Positions 7,356 to 15,634 of a stretch of DNA of 64,000 bases are shown piece by piece. Under the pieces are notes generated by a model. That model saw only the letters and a program-made list of their open reading frames with translations, was not told the origin of the DNA and ran no database searches. The translations under genes were made by a program, and so were the position numbers. Source of the DNA: Bacillota bacterium (GTDB lineage: Bacteria; Bacillota; Clostridia; Christensenellales; SZUA-584); the NCBI GenBank assembly GCA_023412005.1, contig JAEYOE010000003.1, positions 120,493 through 184,492 on the forward strand, written 5' to 3'. Positions within the stretch are counted from its first letter, which is position 1; the number at the start of each line of letters is the position of its first letter.

Positions 7356-7379
7356 GCGGGGCACATGTTGGTGCCCCGC
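7356..7379 (-). promoter_or_regulatory. Intercistronic hairpin in the amino-acid ABC operon
   Basis: GCGGGGCAC-ATGTTG-GTGCCCCGC forms a 9-bp GC-rich stem between the binding-protein and permease genes. It lacks a U tract, so it more likely protects the 3' end of the abundant binding-protein mRNA or lowers downstream expression than acts as a full terminator. Confidence 0.6.
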
Positions 7380-7419
7380 CTCATGATTTTATCGCCCCTA
7401 CAAGGTGGTAAAAAGTAGC

Positions 7420-8211
7420 TTAGCCGAGGTATTTGGCAACGATCTTGTCGTAAGTGCCATTGGCCTTGATGTTGGCCAGACCAGCGTTAAAGCTGTCGAT
7501 CAGGGCCTGCTTGTCGGCGGAGAACACGGCAAAGCCATAGGGTGCGCCTTCGTTTTCCGAACCGTCAACAATCTTCAGTGCCAAGTCGGCGTCTTTGATG
7601 GAAGCAGCCATGATGGGAGTGTCTTCAAAGCAGGCCACTGCTTGGCCGCCCAAAACTGCCTGATACATGGTGGGAGAATCTTCAAAGTAGTTGATCTCGA
7701 AGCCATACTGTTCCTGCAGGCTTACAGCGTAGTCAGCGCCGGCAGTACCGGTCTTGACAGCAACCATCTGACCGTTCAGATCGTCAAAAGAAGCGATGGT
7801 AGAGTCGGCAGCCACGGTCATGCACTGAGTGGCAGTGAAATAGCCATCGGAGAATATCCAGCCGGAATCAATACGTTCCTGCTTGATGGAGGCGCCGGCG
7901 ATCATGCCGTCAGCCTGACCTGCCTGGCAGGCAGCAATAGCAGCGTCCCAACCCAAGCTGCGCAGTTCATAAGTAAAACCCTGATCGGCAGCAATGGCAG
8001 CCAGCAGGTCCACGTCGATGCCCACGAATTCGCCGGCTTCATTGGTGTATTCAAAGGGTTTGAATACGGTATCAGTAGCGATGAAATAATCCACCGCACC
8101 TTCCTTTCCCTCAGCCGGACTATTTTCCGGGGTAGCATCCTGTGCAGCGCAGCCCGCGAATGCCAGGACCATCATGGCTGCAACTACAAAAAGAGTAAAC
8201 AGCTTTTTCAT
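7420..8211 (-). CDS. Amino-acid ABC transporter substrate-binding lipoprotein
   Basis: The 263-residue product has a lipoprotein signal with lipobox LAFAGC (Cys 21) and a family 3 extracellular solute-binding domain (TDTVFKPFEYTNEAGEFVGI, then IDVDLLAAIA), the glutamine/polar amino-acid type. It captures substrate outside the cell for the permease and ATPase encoded downstream. GAAGGAG lies upstream of the ATG, and a TATAAT-containing promoter lies near 8255-8270. Acidic and aromatic residues in the binding cleft do not decide the amino acid. Confidence 0.92.
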   Translation of the reverse strand: MKKLFTLFVVAAMMVLAFAGCAAQDATPENSPAEGKEGAVDYFIATDTVFKPFEYTNEAGEFVGIDVDLLAAIAADQGFTYELRSLGWDAAIAACQAGQADGMIAGASIKQERIDSGWIFSDGYFTATQCMTVAADSTIASFDDLNGQMVAVKTGTAGADYAVSLQEQYGFEINYFEDSPTMYQAVLGGQAVACFEDTPIMAASIKDADLALKIVDGSENEGAPYGFAVFSADKQALIDSFNAGLANIKANGTYDKIVAKYLG

Positions 8212-8305
8212 AAATATTTTCTCCTTCTAAACTTTTTCTTTATAAATATTATATTATACAATAGTCATTTAGTACAGGCTTTTTCCGTATATAATAAAAG
8301 CGAGA

Positions 8306-8341
8306 CTGAACCGGCGTTTTGCCCCCCTTGTCTCGCTTTTC
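8306..8341. terminator. Intrinsic terminator-like hairpin
   Basis: AAAAGCGAGAC and GTCTCGCTTTT enclose a ~20-base loop, with A-rich and U-rich ends on both strands. It lies between the tRNA-Ala(GGC) transcript and the ABC operon promoter. Confidence 0.55.
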
Positions 8342-8375
8342 CCTTGTATTACGGGTTTTTCTGATAGGCAAAATT

Positions 8376-8417
8376 AAAAGGTAGTCAGTCAACTTGTATC
8401 ATTGACTGACTACCTTT
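8376..8417 (-). terminator. tRNA-Ala(GGC) terminator
   Basis: A 16-bp perfect stem (AAAGGTAGTCAGTCAA with TTGACTGACTACCTTT) directly follows the tRNA 3' end on the minus strand and runs into TTTTAATTTT. Confidence 0.85.
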
Positions 8418-8418
8418 G

Positions 8419-8495
8419 TGGTGGAGAATACCGGATTCGAACCGGTGACCTCTTGACTGCCAGTCAAGCGCTCTAGCCAACTGAGCTAATCCCCC
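8419..8495 (-). tRNA. tRNA-Ala(GGC)
   Basis: Cloverleaf with acceptor GGGGGAT/ATTCTCC including the G3-U70 wobble that identifies alanine tRNAs, anticodon stem CTTGA/TCAAG with loop CTGGCAG (anticodon GGC), T-arm ACCGG-TTCGAAT-CCGGT, discriminator A and encoded CCA. Confidence 0.95.
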
Positions 8496-8575
8496 AAGTA
8501 TTCATTTCTACTGAAACGGACAAACACAATTGTAACGGCAAACCCTATGTCTGTCAACACCCAAGTTTAGATAAA

Positions 8576-8604
8576 AGCGGCTCCCCGAAATCCGGAGAGC
8601 CGCT
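8576..8604 (-). terminator. proS terminator
   Basis: AGCGGCTC and GAGCCGCT form an 8-bp stem 10 bases after the proS stop, with TTTTAT following on the minus strand. Confidence 0.8.
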
Positions 8605-8612
8605 GTGTCTGA

Positions 8613-10310
8613 TTAGCCTTTTACCGTCTTGACAATCTGCGCAACCGCTTCGTCCGCGGTCAGCTCCTTGGCTTCCTTCTCGCGGCGCGGCTTATACTCC
8701 ACAAGCCCTTCCGCGGCCCGGCGGCCCACATTGATGCGATGCGGAATACCCATCAAATCGGCATCCTTAAACTTCACGCCCGCGCGCTCATCGCGGTCGT
8801 CCAGCAGCACGTCGATACCCTGGCATTTCAGCTGCTCGTAGATCTGCTCCGCCAGCGCCATTTGCGCCTCGTTCGCGGCGCTCACCGGCACGACAATCGC
8901 GTTATACGGTGCGACGCTGTCCGGCCAGATGATGCCGTCGTCGTCGTGAGACTGCTCGATGATGGCCTGCATGGTGCGGTTCAGCCCGATGCCGTAGCTG
9001 CCCATGATGCACGGCTTTTGTTTTGCTTCCTGATCAAGGAACATGCATTCCATGGCAATGCTGTACTTGGTGCCGAGCTTAAAGATATGCCCGACCTCAA
9101 TGGTTTTGGCCAGCTTCGCGGTTGCGCCGCACACCGGGCACGGATCGCCCGATTCAATCAGGCGGATATCGCACACGTCTGCGGAGATGAAGTCGCGGTC
9201 GTAGTTGACGCCCGAGTAGTGATAATCCGTCTGGTTTGCGCCCACCAGGAAGTTGCGCATGGCGGGCACCTCTTTATCCACGATGAGCCGGTCCACATCC
9301 AGGCCGATTGGCCCCGCAAACCCGACTTCAGCGCCCGTCGCTTTTCTCACTTCGTCAAACGAAGCCAAATCAAGATGCGCGCATTTCAGATAATTTTTCA
9401 GCTTTGTTTCGTTCAGCTCGCGGTCTCCGCGCACCATCGCGGCGATGATCTTACCGTCCGCGTTGTAGAGCAGCGTTTTCACGAATTTATCCGGCGTGGT
9501 GCCAAAGAAGCCCACCAGTTCCTCAATCGTTCCGGCATTCGGCGTGTGCACCTTCTGCACGGCCACCATCTCTTCGGTGCTTTCTGTCGGTTCGGGGCAG
9601 GCCGCTTTTTCGGCATTGGCCGCATAGCCGCAGCTGTCGCACGAGACGATCGTGTCGTCGCCGATGTCTGATTTGATCATGAACTCCTGCGACCCGGAGC
9701 CGCCCATCGCGCCGCTGTCTGCGTGCACCACCACATAGTCAAGCCCGCAGCGATCGAACACCTTGCAGTATGCGTCGTACATCTTCTGATACGACACATC
9801 AAGGCCCGCTTCATCCACGTCGAACGAGTATGCGTCCTTCATCACGAATTCGCGGCAGCGAATCATGCCAAAGCGCGGACGGCGTTCGTCGCGGTATTTG
9901 TTCTGTATCTGATAGATGGTTTTCGGCATGGCCTTGTAAGACTGCAGCTCGGGCTTCAGGACATGCGCGAAAATCTCCTCGTGCGTGGGCCCAAGGCAGA
10001 AGTCGCGGTTGTTGCGATCTTTAAACTTGATCATCTCGGTGCCGAAAACGTCCCACCGGCCCGACTGCTGGTAATACTCCGCAGGCAGAAATGCCGACAT
10101 GATGAGCTCCTGCGCACCCGCCGCGTCCATTTCCTCGCGGATGATATTTTCGATCTTTTTAAACACCTTAAAGCCAAGCGGCATCAATGCGTAAACGCCC
10201 GCCGCCAAGCGGCGGATCATGCCGGCTTTTAAAAGCAGCACATGGCTTTGCGCCTCGGCTTCCGAGGGTACCTCGCGCTGCGTGGAAAACAACATCTGTG
10301 ATAGTCTCAT
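8613..10310 (-). CDS. proS: Prolyl-tRNA synthetase
   Basis: This 565-residue class II synthetase of the bacterial type charges tRNA-Pro. Visible are the N-terminal MRLSQMLFSTQREVPSEAEA, motif 2 (YRDERRPRFGMIRCREF), the editing insertion domain between motifs 2 and 3 (roughly residues 225-400), motif 3 region GSYGIGLNRTM and a C-terminal anticodon-binding domain. The start at 10310 has AAGGAG 11 bases upstream; upstream in-frame extension to 10433 has no site. I looked for a T-box leader upstream and found no conserved T-box sequence. Confidence 0.95.
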   Translation of the reverse strand: MRLSQMLFSTQREVPSEAEAQSHVLLLKAGMIRRLAAGVYALMPLGFKVFKKIENIIREEMDAAGAQELIMSAFLPAEYYQQSGRWDVFGTEMIKFKDRNNRDFCLGPTHEEIFAHVLKPELQSYKAMPKTIYQIQNKYRDERRPRFGMIRCREFVMKDAYSFDVDEAGLDVSYQKMYDAYCKVFDRCGLDYVVVHADSGAMGGSGSQEFMIKSDIGDDTIVSCDSCGYAANAEKAACPEPTESTEEMVAVQKVHTPNAGTIEELVGFFGTTPDKFVKTLLYNADGKIIAAMVRGDRELNETKLKNYLKCAHLDLASFDEVRKATGAEVGFAGPIGLDVDRLIVDKEVPAMRNFLVGANQTDYHYSGVNYDRDFISADVCDIRLIESGDPCPVCGATAKLAKTIEVGHIFKLGTKYSIAMECMFLDQEAKQKPCIMGSYGIGLNRTMQAIIEQSHDDDGIIWPDSVAPYNAIVVPVSAANEAQMALAEQIYEQLKCQGIDVLLDDRDERAGVKFKDADLMGIPHRINVGRRAAEGLVEYKPRREKEAKELTADEAVAQIVKTVKG

Positions 10311-10682
10311 GAGAAAGTAAACTCCTTCAAAGTCAGTTCGCCTGTCAGTATACCACAATAAAGAAAGCTGTACAATGCAAGGAGAAACGCATTTTTTTGA
10401 GATTATGAAGTGCTTTTTCTTACGCTGTCCCAAATGTCTTGCTTTGATAAAGAACGATATCGGATAAACAGTCCATTACGTAGTGGGAGCGAAGCGACGA
10501 CTACGATAGCGGATCAGGATCTTTGCGACAGATTCTTTTCTACTGTGTAGTCATTTTGCTTCGCTCATTCACTACGACAGTGGAAAGAATGACAGTAACC
10601 GTTGCTTATCGTTCACTTTTCACGTCAACGCGTGACAATTCTGAAGCGACAAATGCATCCCACGGCTAACCGCTTGATAGCT
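10311..10682. other. Intergenic region with an inverted repeat
   Basis: It contains the proS 5' region and an imperfect inverted repeat: CGTAGTGGGAGCGAAGC...GACTACG (10479-10506) and GTAGTC...GCTTCGCTCATTCACTACG (10542-10575), which could fold into a long hairpin. The centre (10507-10541) carries no gene. No T-box is seen. Confidence 0.5.
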
Positions 10683-11459
10683 TCAACCCATCACGGGCAG
10701 TATATACGTCTTCCCATCCTGCTCAAACGTGTTGACGGCGGTGCCGTATACGCTCTCGATATTCTCCTTTGTCAGAACATCCTGCGGTGCGCCCTTCGCA
10801 TACACCTCGCCTTTTTTCAGCAGCACAATATCATCGCAGTAGCTAAGGGCCAAATTCAAATCGTGCAGCACGCACACCACGCTGATACCGCGCTCTTTCG
10901 CCAGCCGCTTCACTGTGCCCATTATGCTCACCTGATGCTTGATATCGAGCCCCGTCACCGGCTCATCGAGCAGCATAATATCCGCCTGCTGGCACAGCGC
11001 CCTTGCGAGTATCATCATCTGCCATTCGCCGCCCGAGAGCGAGGTAATCAGCCTGTCCTTCAGGTGCGCGATGCCCGCCTTTTGCAGTGCGTCATTCATC
11101 ATCGCGTAATCCCTGTCCGTTTCACTGCGCCAGCGCTTCACATACGGGTTACGCCCCGTCAGCACAATGTCACCCACGGTAAAATCGTACTCCAGCGTGG
11201 TTTGCTGCTGCACAAGCGCCATGCGCCGCGCAATCTCGCGCACACTCAGCTTCGCCACATCATGGGCGCCGATGCTCACCAATCCGTGGTTCGGCGTTAA
11301 ATGCCCCGAAATGCACCCGAGCAGCGTGGATTTACCCGAGCCGTTCGGCCCGATAATGCCGCAAAAACGCCCTGACGGTATATCAAAGCTCACATTATGC
11401 AGCGCCCAATGCGGCGGCTCGTAGCTGTAATGCACACCGGTGATGTGAAGATCGCTCAT
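10683..11459 (-). CDS. btuD: Cobalamin ABC transporter ATP-binding protein
   Basis: The 258-residue ATPase of the FecE/BtuD family has Walker A GPNGSGKST (~residues 37-45), signature LSGGEWQ and Walker B IMLLDEPVTGLD, with switch His in VLHDLNLAL. It overlaps the permease gene by four bases. The family also serves siderophore and haem transporters, but the cobalamin riboswitch in front of the operon makes B12 or another corrinoid the likely cargo. Confidence 0.9.
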   Translation of the reverse strand: MSDLHITGVHYSYEPPHWALHNVSFDIPSGRFCGIIGPNGSGKSTLLGCISGHLTPNHGLVSIGAHDVAKLSVREIARRMALVQQQTTLEYDFTVGDIVLTGRNPYVKRWRSETDRDYAMMNDALQKAGIAHLKDRLITSLSGGEWQMMILARALCQQADIMLLDEPVTGLDIKHQVSIMGTVKRLAKERGISVVCVLHDLNLALSYCDDIVLLKKGEVYAKGAPQDVLTKENIESVYGTAVNTFEQDGKTYILPVMG

Positions 11460-12469
11460 CTTTTCACCCCTCTGCCCCGCCTCAGCAGAAATAAGAAGAA
11501 CGGCACGCCGATCAGCGCCGTAATCACGCCCACGGGAATCTCCTGGCTCTGCACCACCACACGCGAAATCGTATCCGCAATCAGCAAAAAGATACCGCCC
11601 CCGAAAAACGAAACGGGCAGCAGCCGCCGATGATCCGGCCCCAATATCAGCCGCATGATATGCGGCACAATCAGCCCCACAAACCCGATGATGCCGCTGA
11701 CCGACACCGCGCTCGCCGTGGCGACCGTGGTCAGCAATATCAGGCGGCGGCGCACCTTGCCCGCATCCACGCCGAGATGCCGCGCGGCTTCGTCGCCCTG
11801 CAGCATGATGTTCAGATCACGCGCGAAAAACAAACACAGCACCGACGAAACCAGCATTGCTGGCACGCCGACGATCACCTTGTCCCACGAAGCCGAGGAG
11901 AAGCTGCCCATTGTCCACATCACAATATGTTCCATCTTATCGCGAAACAGTATCATAATGCAGTAAACAAGCGCCGAGCACAATGTGCTCACCGCCACGC
12001 CCGCGAGCAACAGCGAAAACGTGGACACCTTGCCGTGTATCTTCGCAAGCCGGTACACAACCGAGACGGCAGCCAGCGCACCAAGAAACGCCAGCAGGCT
12101 CACCGCGCCAAACCCGAGGAACGCCACCGCCGAGCCGAAAGCGAGCGCAATTGTTGCGCCAAGCGCCGCGCCGCTGCTCACGCCAATCACATAAGAATCT
12201 GCCATAGGGTTTTTAAACATACCCTGCAGGCATGCGCCCGATATCCCGAGCGCACCGCCCGACACCAGCGCGAGAATGGCCCTTGGCAGCCGGATGCTGA
12301 AAAAAATGATCGCGGTATACGGCTCCGCAGTGCCGGTTATCAACCCAATAAGTTCACTGAGGCTGACACCTGAGCTGCCAAACAGAAAAGCGGACAGAGC
12401 CGCGACGATGCCCAGCGGCACCATCACAGCTCCTATCAGCATTTTTCTTTTGTGCCGACCTTCGTTCAA
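11456..12469 (-). CDS. btuC: Cobalamin ABC transporter permease (FecCD/BtuC family)
   Basis: The 337-residue polytopic protein has family landmarks: RLPRAILALVSGGALGISGA near the N-terminus, LGVDAGKVRRR in the coupling region and FVGLIVPHIMRLILGPDHR near the C-terminus. It should form a homodimer with about ten helices per subunit, delivering corrinoid from the binding lipoprotein. It starts 3 bases after the btuF stop and overlaps btuD by four bases, so all three are one operon. Confidence 0.92.
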   Translation of the reverse strand: MNEGRHKRKMLIGAVMVPLGIVAALSAFLFGSSGVSLSELIGLITGTAEPYTAIIFFSIRLPRAILALVSGGALGISGACLQGMFKNPMADSYVIGVSSGAALGATIALAFGSAVAFLGFGAVSLLAFLGALAAVSVVYRLAKIHGKVSTFSLLLAGVAVSTLCSALVYCIMILFRDKMEHIVMWTMGSFSSASWDKVIVGVPAMLVSSVLCLFFARDLNIMLQGDEAARHLGVDAGKVRRRLILLTTVATASAVSVSGIIGFVGLIVPHIMRLILGPDHRRLLPVSFFGGGIFLLIADTISRVVVQSQEIPVGVITALIGVPFFLFLLRRGRGVKR

Positions 12470-12472
12470 GAT

Positions 12473-13417
12473 TTATTCTCCCGTCAGAAAAGTTTCAATA
12501 TGTCCCTGCACCGCCGTCAGCGCCTCACCGATACGCGGGCCGGGCAATTCGATAACACCGGCATCAACAATGTAGTAATGTCCCTCTTTAATCGCGGTCA
12601 TATCGCTGTAGCCTGTCGCCGCCTTCAAATCATCCTCTGCAACCCGGCTTGACACGAGCAGTATATCAGGATCCATTTTCACGAGATCTTCCACCGGGTA
12701 TTCCAGCCATTCGGAAGTCGCGTCGTTCGTAATGGGGGTGCCGCCCGCCATTTCGATGATGGTGTTGATAAAGCTGCCCTTGCCGGATGTCCAATTGCCG
12801 TATTCGCCGATGCCCATCACATAATACACCGACGGCTTTTGCGTGAGTGCGGCCGTTTTTTCTTTCACGGTTTTTTCCACATCGGCAATCTGCTGGTTCA
12901 GCGCCGCGGCCTCGTCTTTCTTCCCCACCACGTCACCGATCATCGTGATGCTTTTTGCGATATCGTCGTAGTACGTGGCCTCCACCGCCACCACATTGAG
13001 CCCCGCTTTTTCGAGTGCAGCTATATCCTCATGCTGCAGACCGTTGCCTGCAAACACCACGCTTGGGTTCAGTGCAATCACCTTTTCCACGTCAAACCCG
13101 TTGAAATCGCCGACTTTTTCAATGGCCGCCGCCTCTTCGGGATAGATTGAACTGACATCAACGCCGACAATGTTGTCGCCGCAGCCGAGCGCGAAGAGTA
13201 TTTCCGTTGCGCTGGGTGCTGTCGATACAATCGTCAGCTCAGCTTCGGGTATCGCCGAGGCCGATACCTCGTTGCCCATTGCGTCCACGTTTTCGTCCAA
13301 AATATCCTTGGGCACAGGTGTGCCGGACGGTTCTGATGCACCGCCGCCCGCAGCACATCCGCAAAGCAGTCCCGCAATCATCACGACCACGAGCAAAACT
13401 TGCATCCATCTTTTCAT
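12473..13417 (-). CDS. btuF: Cobalamin-binding ABC transporter lipoprotein
   Basis: The 314-residue product has a lipoprotein signal ending GLLCGC (Cys 21) and a helical-backbone periplasmic-binding domain (TVIS-type lobe: STAPSATEILFALGCGDNIV; VVAVEATYYDDI). It binds corrinoid outside the membrane and hands it to BtuC. GGAGGAAAGACAA precedes the ATG. It is the first gene behind the cobalamin riboswitch at 13503-13745. Confidence 0.9.
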   Translation of the reverse strand: MKRWMQVLLVVVMIAGLLCGCAAGGGASEPSGTPVPKDILDENVDAMGNEVSASAIPEAELTIVSTAPSATEILFALGCGDNIVGVDVSSIYPEEAAAIEKVGDFNGFDVEKVIALNPSVVFAGNGLQHEDIAALEKAGLNVVAVEATYYDDIAKSITMIGDVVGKKDEAAALNQQIADVEKTVKEKTAALTQKPSVYYVMGIGEYGNWTSGKGSFINTIIEMAGGTPITNDATSEWLEYPVEDLVKMDPDILLVSSRVAEDDLKAATGYSDMTAIKEGHYYIVDAGVIELPGPRIGEALTAVQGHIETFLTGE

Positions 13418-13502
13418 TTGTCTTTCCTCCGTTTTAAAATTATCCCCCGAAACGAAGAAAGAATCAGGCTGGTTTCACCATGACTTGTCTAACAATTAAA
13501 AA

Positions 13503-13530
13503 ACGCCTGAAGCGTTGATGCTTGGGGCGT
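13503..13530 (-). terminator. Riboswitch expression-platform terminator
   Basis: ACGCCCCAAGC pairs with GCTTCAGGCGT around ATCAAC, followed on the minus strand by TTTTTT. It lies between the cobalamin aptamer and btuF, so ligand binding probably favours this terminator and shuts off import. Confidence 0.85.
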
Positions 13531-13555
13531 CGATCCGTCAATGAAACGGCCGTCT

Positions 13556-13745
13556 GCATCCTTCCCTCCGAAGAAATCTGACATAACGCATCGGGCAGGT
13601 TTACCGGCTCGGCTTCATTCCGCTTAAAACGCCTTCCCAAAGCACTTGGCTTCAGTGGCTCATTTGTTTATAGCAGTCTGCCATACGGTAGCGGGGGCTG
13701 CAACGGCATTTCACCGTTTTCCCTATTATCCTTGTGGAAGCATCG
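13556..13745 (-). promoter_or_regulatory. Cobalamin riboswitch aptamer
   Basis: On the minus strand the conserved blocks appear in order: AATAGGGAA, CGGTGAAATGCCGTTGCAG, the B12 box core GCCCCCGCTACCGTA, GGGAAGGC, GCCGAGCCGGTAAACCTGCC and the closing P1 strand GGAAGGATGC pairing with GATGCTTCC. It controls the downstream btuFCD operon through the terminator at 13503-13530. Confidence 0.93.
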
Positions 13746-13994
13746 TTTTTACTGCGGCTTCAACAAGGCACCAGATGGTTCATATTCGATTTCAGTCAGC
13801 ATATCATATGAGCAAAGCGCGGTCAATACATAGGGGGCACAGGCGTGATTGAGCCTTCCTCTGTTTATCGTAAAATTCTTTATAAAACGACATTTTGTTT
13901 TTGACATGACTGGCAAAACCAAGCCATTTCGTGTATGATAAAATTGTTGGGCATAATCGCCCCTGCCATAATATTCATTTTTTAGGAGGGTAAC

Positions 13995-15443
13995 ATGTTT
14001 TGTGTTAAATGCGGTGCACAGCTCCCGCCGGACAGCCAGTTCTGCACGGTTTGCGGCACCAAGGTGGAAAACGCCCCCGTTGCGGCTCAGCCTTACGTGG
14101 CGCCGATTGCGCCTATGGATCAGGCTTTTATATCCGGTCAACCGCCGAAGAAAAAGGGCAAAGCCCTGCTGTGGGTTCTTATCGGAGCCGGCGTTGCGCT
14201 CATTGCAGCCGCTGTTCTCATTTTTGTGGTGTTCGCCCCGGGCGGTAGCGCAGGCCCGTTCAGCGGCAACACGGTGCAAACGCGGTTTGCTAACGATGTT
14301 GTGGGTGTGTTCAGCGGAGCCGTCAGCGGACTCGAAGCTGAAAACGATATGAAAAAAATGCTGGATAAACCCTTTGAGCTGACCATGAACTCCGCTGTGG
14401 ATATGTCCGGCGTGAAAACCGACGCGGATGTTGCTTACGTTTATGACGAAAAGGCATTGGGTATCAACGTCAAAACCGTGACCGATTATAGCGCCAGCGA
14501 GTATGCCGAATTTTTCGGCGATGAAGCCGCGATGGAAAGCACCATCAAGCTTTTGCTGCTTGAAGACACGCTTTATATCGATCAGGAAGGTTCTGTGACC
14601 GGTATTAAGTTCAATTCAAATTCCGATTTATCCAAGCCAATGCCGTTAAAAGACAGAATCGCGGCGTTTTTTGAGAGCAAAGAACTGAATAAAATCGATT
14701 TTCTGAAACTGACGGAAATGTTCCTCAACAGCATTGACGAAAGCAATTTTGACAAAAGCGCGACCGAAACCACGCTGACGCTGGATGGCAAAGCGCTTGC
14801 GCAAACGCTCGATACTTTCGCCGAAAAGCTTGAAGATGATGACGAGCTTAATGACACCTTATCCGACATAATCGAGGAGATCAGCGATACTCCGGTTGAT
14901 GTTGCGAGCGCCATCAAGCTGGCCGCGCCTATGCTTGAAGAGTCCGAAACCGTGCTGACGATGACGGTTTCTTATGAGAATAATCGGCCCGTCGGCTTCC
15001 TAATTGCCGCAGAAGAATCCGGCAGCGAACTGCTTTATGTTGAATTCGGCTATGAAAACGAAAAAGACGGCAAGTCGATCGCACTTGAGGTGTCGGCTTC
15101 AGGCAGCAATGTTTTATCGCTGGATTTTAACATCTTAAAAACCAAGGACGGCTTTGATTTTGAGGGAACCTTCAGCATACCGGGCGCTGATGACATAACA
15201 ATGAGCGGCAGCCAAACCGTAGACGGCAACAGTGTGTCCGCCGAAATCGAGATGACTTTGGCCGGCCAAACCGTGCTCATCAATACCGATGAGACGATTA
15301 AAGTCGGAAAACCCGCCGATGATGTTGCCGACGACCCCCGCTTTGATATCGACACCGGCAATGCCAATATCATCGACGTTAATGACATATTCAGCGGTGA
15401 TTTGGGCATGGGCATGACTGACTTGCCTTCTTTGACAGATTAA
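13995..15443 (+). CDS. Zinc-ribbon membrane protein with large extracytoplasmic domain
   Basis: The 482-residue protein starts with a zinc ribbon (CxxC at residues 3-6 and 17-20), a Pro/Ala linker, a basic PPKKKGK stretch and one transmembrane helix (~57-79). A ~400-residue, acidic, beta-rich domain outside the membrane follows. TTAGGAGGG precedes the ATG. The zinc ribbon would lie in the cytoplasm. I do not recognise the outer domain; alternating hydrophobic patterns in its last third suggest a lipocalin-like or LolA-like beta sheet, an inference only. It stands alone, ended by the hairpin near 15467-15486. Confidence 0.8.
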   Translation: MFCVKCGAQLPPDSQFCTVCGTKVENAPVAAQPYVAPIAPMDQAFISGQPPKKKGKALLWVLIGAGVALIAAAVLIFVVFAPGGSAGPFSGNTVQTRFANDVVGVFSGAVSGLEAENDMKKMLDKPFELTMNSAVDMSGVKTDADVAYVYDEKALGINVKTVTDYSASEYAEFFGDEAAMESTIKLLLLEDTLYIDQEGSVTGIKFNSNSDLSKPMPLKDRIAAFFESKELNKIDFLKLTEMFLNSIDESNFDKSATETTLTLDGKALAQTLDTFAEKLEDDDELNDTLSDIIEEISDTPVDVASAIKLAAPMLEESETVLTMTVSYENNRPVGFLIAAEESGSELLYVEFGYENEKDGKSIALEVSASGSNVLSLDFNILKTKDGFDFEGTFSIPGADDITMSGSQTVDGNSVSAEIEMTLAGQTVLINTDETIKVGKPADDVADDPRFDIDTGNANIIDVNDIFSGDLGMGMTDLPSLTD

Positions 15444-15466
15444 TAACACGTTAATCTTTCAATTCA

Positions 15467-15500
15467 CGGGGCCGAGCAAATCGGCTCCGTTTTATTATTT
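15467..15500 (+). terminator. Intrinsic terminator
   Basis: GGGGCCGA-GCAAA-TCGGCTCC is followed by GTTTTATTATTTTT, closing the zinc-ribbon gene. Confidence 0.8.
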
Positions 15501-15634
15501 TTGCAAACTGATGGCAGAGGTTTGAATAATGACGCACCTGTTTATAATAATGTGTATAATACAGCTAAATTGTTGTATAATCTCTGAAACCAAAGAGTCA
15601 TCTATTAATTTTTATATAAACGGAGGAAATACCC

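Noticed and set aside
7405..8364. A 319-codon plus-strand frame
   Set aside because: It is antisense to the substrate-binding lipoprotein gene, which has a signal peptide, family motifs and a ribosome binding site.
10311..10600. Possible T-box leader for proS
   Set aside because: I searched the minus strand for the conserved T-box and specifier-domain sequences and found none.
13749..14279. A 176-codon frame opposite the zinc-ribbon gene
   Set aside because: It overlaps the riboswitch 5' end and the better supported plus-strand gene, and its composition looks like an antisense shadow.
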